Shown piece by piece: positions 62,261 through 64,000 of a DNA stretch of 64,000 bases. The notes below the pieces were generated by a model, which did not search any database, was not told where the DNA came from, and saw nothing but the letters and a program-made list of their open reading frames with translations. The translations under genes and the position numbers were made by a program. Within the stretch, counting starts at the first letter, position 1; each line of letters starts with the position of its first letter. The DNA is from Chromobotia macracanthus. Its lineage: Eukaryota > Chordata > Actinopteri > Cypriniformes > Botiidae. Location: contig JAZGTH010000074.1 of assembly GCA_036877525.1 (NCBI GenBank), positions 5,171,501 to 5,235,500 on the forward strand. The letters run 5' to 3'.

Positions 62261-63391
62261 ATGCAGTCCACAGGAAGAGCCTCTTCTCAGCCGTCACAGG
62301 ATTCACTGAGCTCCAGTGATAGCTTCCTGTTTAGTGATGATGATCCAGACGTCTTCCTGTTGGAAGACAGGGACGGGTCGCATGGAGCCCAATCGGCTCA
62401 GTCCAGTCGCTCTAACAGAAGTGTTTACAGTGTTGACGGAGAGGCCGCTCGTCCTGGCTCTCAGTGGGCATGTGATGGGTTCGGTGAATCCAGTGACCCT
62501 AAGAGGTCAGAACTGGAGAAAGCCAGTGGAGGGACAGAAGGAGACATGCTATTTGCACAGAAGGTGGGAATTTGTCCACTTGAATGTTCGGAAACTATAA
62601 TAATTCTTACTCTCTTAGAGGGACACTACATTTAATGTTTTATGCCCAAACATTCAAGTTTCAAACATGAAACTTGAATCACAAATCATTAGCCATGACA
62701 TCTGCATATAAAACAAGAGCAGATTATGAACTAAAACTGCTAGTCAATAGGTGTGAAAACAAGTCAAGATGCACACCTTTTTATGATTATATCAGCAAGT
62801 TATTCTCTGCAGTTGTAGAAGTCAGTTGTCATTTCTTAAATAACCAAACTCTGTGTGCACAGAATTGATTTACACATTCAGATTTAGAATGACAACCATT
62901 TGGCAGCAGTGTGCATGTGCAGCCTCGGCGTGATATTGGGTTTCTCTTTCTCTCTCAGTGTTTAGAGCTACAGGGCTTTGTGAGGCCTCTGCTGGAGCTT
63001 CTCAACGGCCTGAAGAAAGGACGATTTGACAAAGGTGAGACAACAGCAAACTATGTGTGTTCAACCTAAAACATTACTGTTTTGTTTCATAATGAGTTTT
63101 TTTGTGGATCTGTAAGTTTCTCTTATGTAGGTGCAGCCCAAAACCTTTTATATTAAAACTAAATCAATTTCCTTTCAGATTTCTACTGTTACCCATTTTA
63201 TGAAACAAGTCAAAAATTCAGATTGTGCAGGAAGGGTTGTAATCTGATGAATGCACCATTTCTCATGAAGAACTGAGATTTTATCTGCACTTTTGCTGCT
63301 CTTGATTGGCAGGTCTGAGCAGTTTTCAGCAGAGTGTTGCAATGGACAGAATTCAAAGGATTGTAGGAGTCCTGCAGAAACCACATATTGG
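62261..63391 (+). CDS. ciart: circadian-associated transcriptional repressor (CIART/Chrono), 5' part
   Basis: Clock repressor that binds BMAL1 and dampens CLOCK:BMAL1 activity in the nucleus. Coding exons seen: 62261-62563, 62959-63034, 63313-63391; phases join and the last is open, so the gene continues beyond 64000. The N-terminus is Ser-rich and acidic (SSSDSFLFSDDDPDVFLLED), then the family's conserved core begins: TEGDMLFAQK, CLELQGFVRPLLELLNGLKK, GRFDKGLSSFQQSVAMDRIQ and RIVGVLQKPHIG, closely matching mammalian CIART. The start is chosen because the ATG lies two bases after a good acceptor (CCCTGCAG|CC). After 63391 no further exon is visible before the window ends. Promoter E-boxes fit the known circadian control of this gene. 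Confidence 0.95.
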
Positions 63392-64000
63392 GTAAGAGAA
63401 TGTGTATGCCAATGTCAAGTGTAAAATTCCCTAAAATGTTATCCAGACATTGAAGGCTAAGCAAAAAGGTTGATTTGCATTATTATAGAATGTTCTGATC
63501 TTTTTGCTTGTATCAGTATTTATAAGATTATAAATATATATGTGTATATATTTATATTTATATTTATAAAAGTATATATAAATAAATATGTGTTCACTCT
63601 TATATATGAGTGAACACATTCAGGTCACAAATTATAGGTTTTATTTCATTATTTATGTGTTATACACATGTCCTCCCTAAATTTTCAATATGGTTGTAAG
63701 TTCTTATGCTAATGAATGTATAAATATATTATATAATGTGTAATATATTATTTAAACAGTGAAGTTCTTATATATCAGAGGTTGATATGTCAAATATCCC
63801 TTATTACGCTGATCAAATGTTTTACCACTGGATTACTGTTGTAAGAATCTCATAATTACCACATTTTGTGATTTTTGGGGTGAAATTTGACCTGGACCTG
63901 TTTGATATGATTAAACTACATCCTTATGGATTATTACTGGAAACCAGTTCAAGTTACAATGTGTAAATAAATGGAAAGCACGGTTTTAAAGTTTACACAT
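63392..64000 (+). other. ciart: ciart intron running off the window
   Basis: AT-rich sequence with TATATTTATATTTATA runs near 63540-63590 and no exon signal. The donor is GTAAGAG at 63392. Confidence 0.6.

Noticed and set aside
1..64000. CRISPR arrays, operons, phage or toxin-antitoxin modules
   Set aside because: The window is intron-containing vertebrate DNA; no spaced direct-repeat array or prokaryotic gene layout was seen.

Overview
This is vertebrate nuclear DNA, almost certainly from a teleost fish. It has intron-rich genes, fish-type tRNA-derived SINEs, several short inverted-repeat DNA transposons and a decayed Ty3/gypsy element. I could not settle the species; the SINE and tail-repeat style would fit an otophysan (catfish, characin or carp relatives), but that is a weak inference. 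No CRISPR array, operon or prokaryotic system is present.

Layout. (1) 1-2.1 kb: the AT-rich end of something to the left, then a small + strand gene (about 1570-1983) that I do not recognise. It converges on the next gene. (2) 2.46-17.45 kb, minus: enpp2 (autotaxin), complete. I placed 25 coding exons whose reading phases all join (2,544 nt, 847 codons plus stop). (3) 19.26-35.89 kb, minus: taf2 (TFIID subunit 2), complete. I placed 26 coding exons, again with matching phases (3,585 nt, 1,194 codons plus stop, against 1,199 in human). (4) 39.8-41.1 kb, minus: a two-exon CC-type chemokine receptor. (5) 41.2-46.9 kb: a large inverted duplication whose arms enclose a broken Ty3/gypsy retrotransposon. 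(6) 49.65-57.30 kb, minus: a transmembrane carbonic anhydrase, best matched to ca14, in 11 coding exons (357 codons plus stop). (7) 60.6 kb to the window end, plus: ciart (Chrono, a circadian repressor), 5' half only, with a promoter rich in CACGTG E-boxes.

The gene order joins two blocks that are separate in human: ENPP2-TAF2 (8q24) and CA14-CIART (1q21). The receptor gene and the repeat-rich 36-49 kb region lie between them, so the evolutionary breakpoint should be there. The genes are functionally unrelated: lysophosphatidate signalling, basal transcription, chemokine sensing, CO2/bicarbonate chemistry and the circadian clock.

The most notable observations are splicing oddities in taf2: intron 1 appears to have AT-AC ends, and intron 12 has a textbook U12-type donor and branch site. 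Others are the E-box cluster at ciart, the palindromic duplication around the gypsy relic, and two coding-like segments I could not assign.
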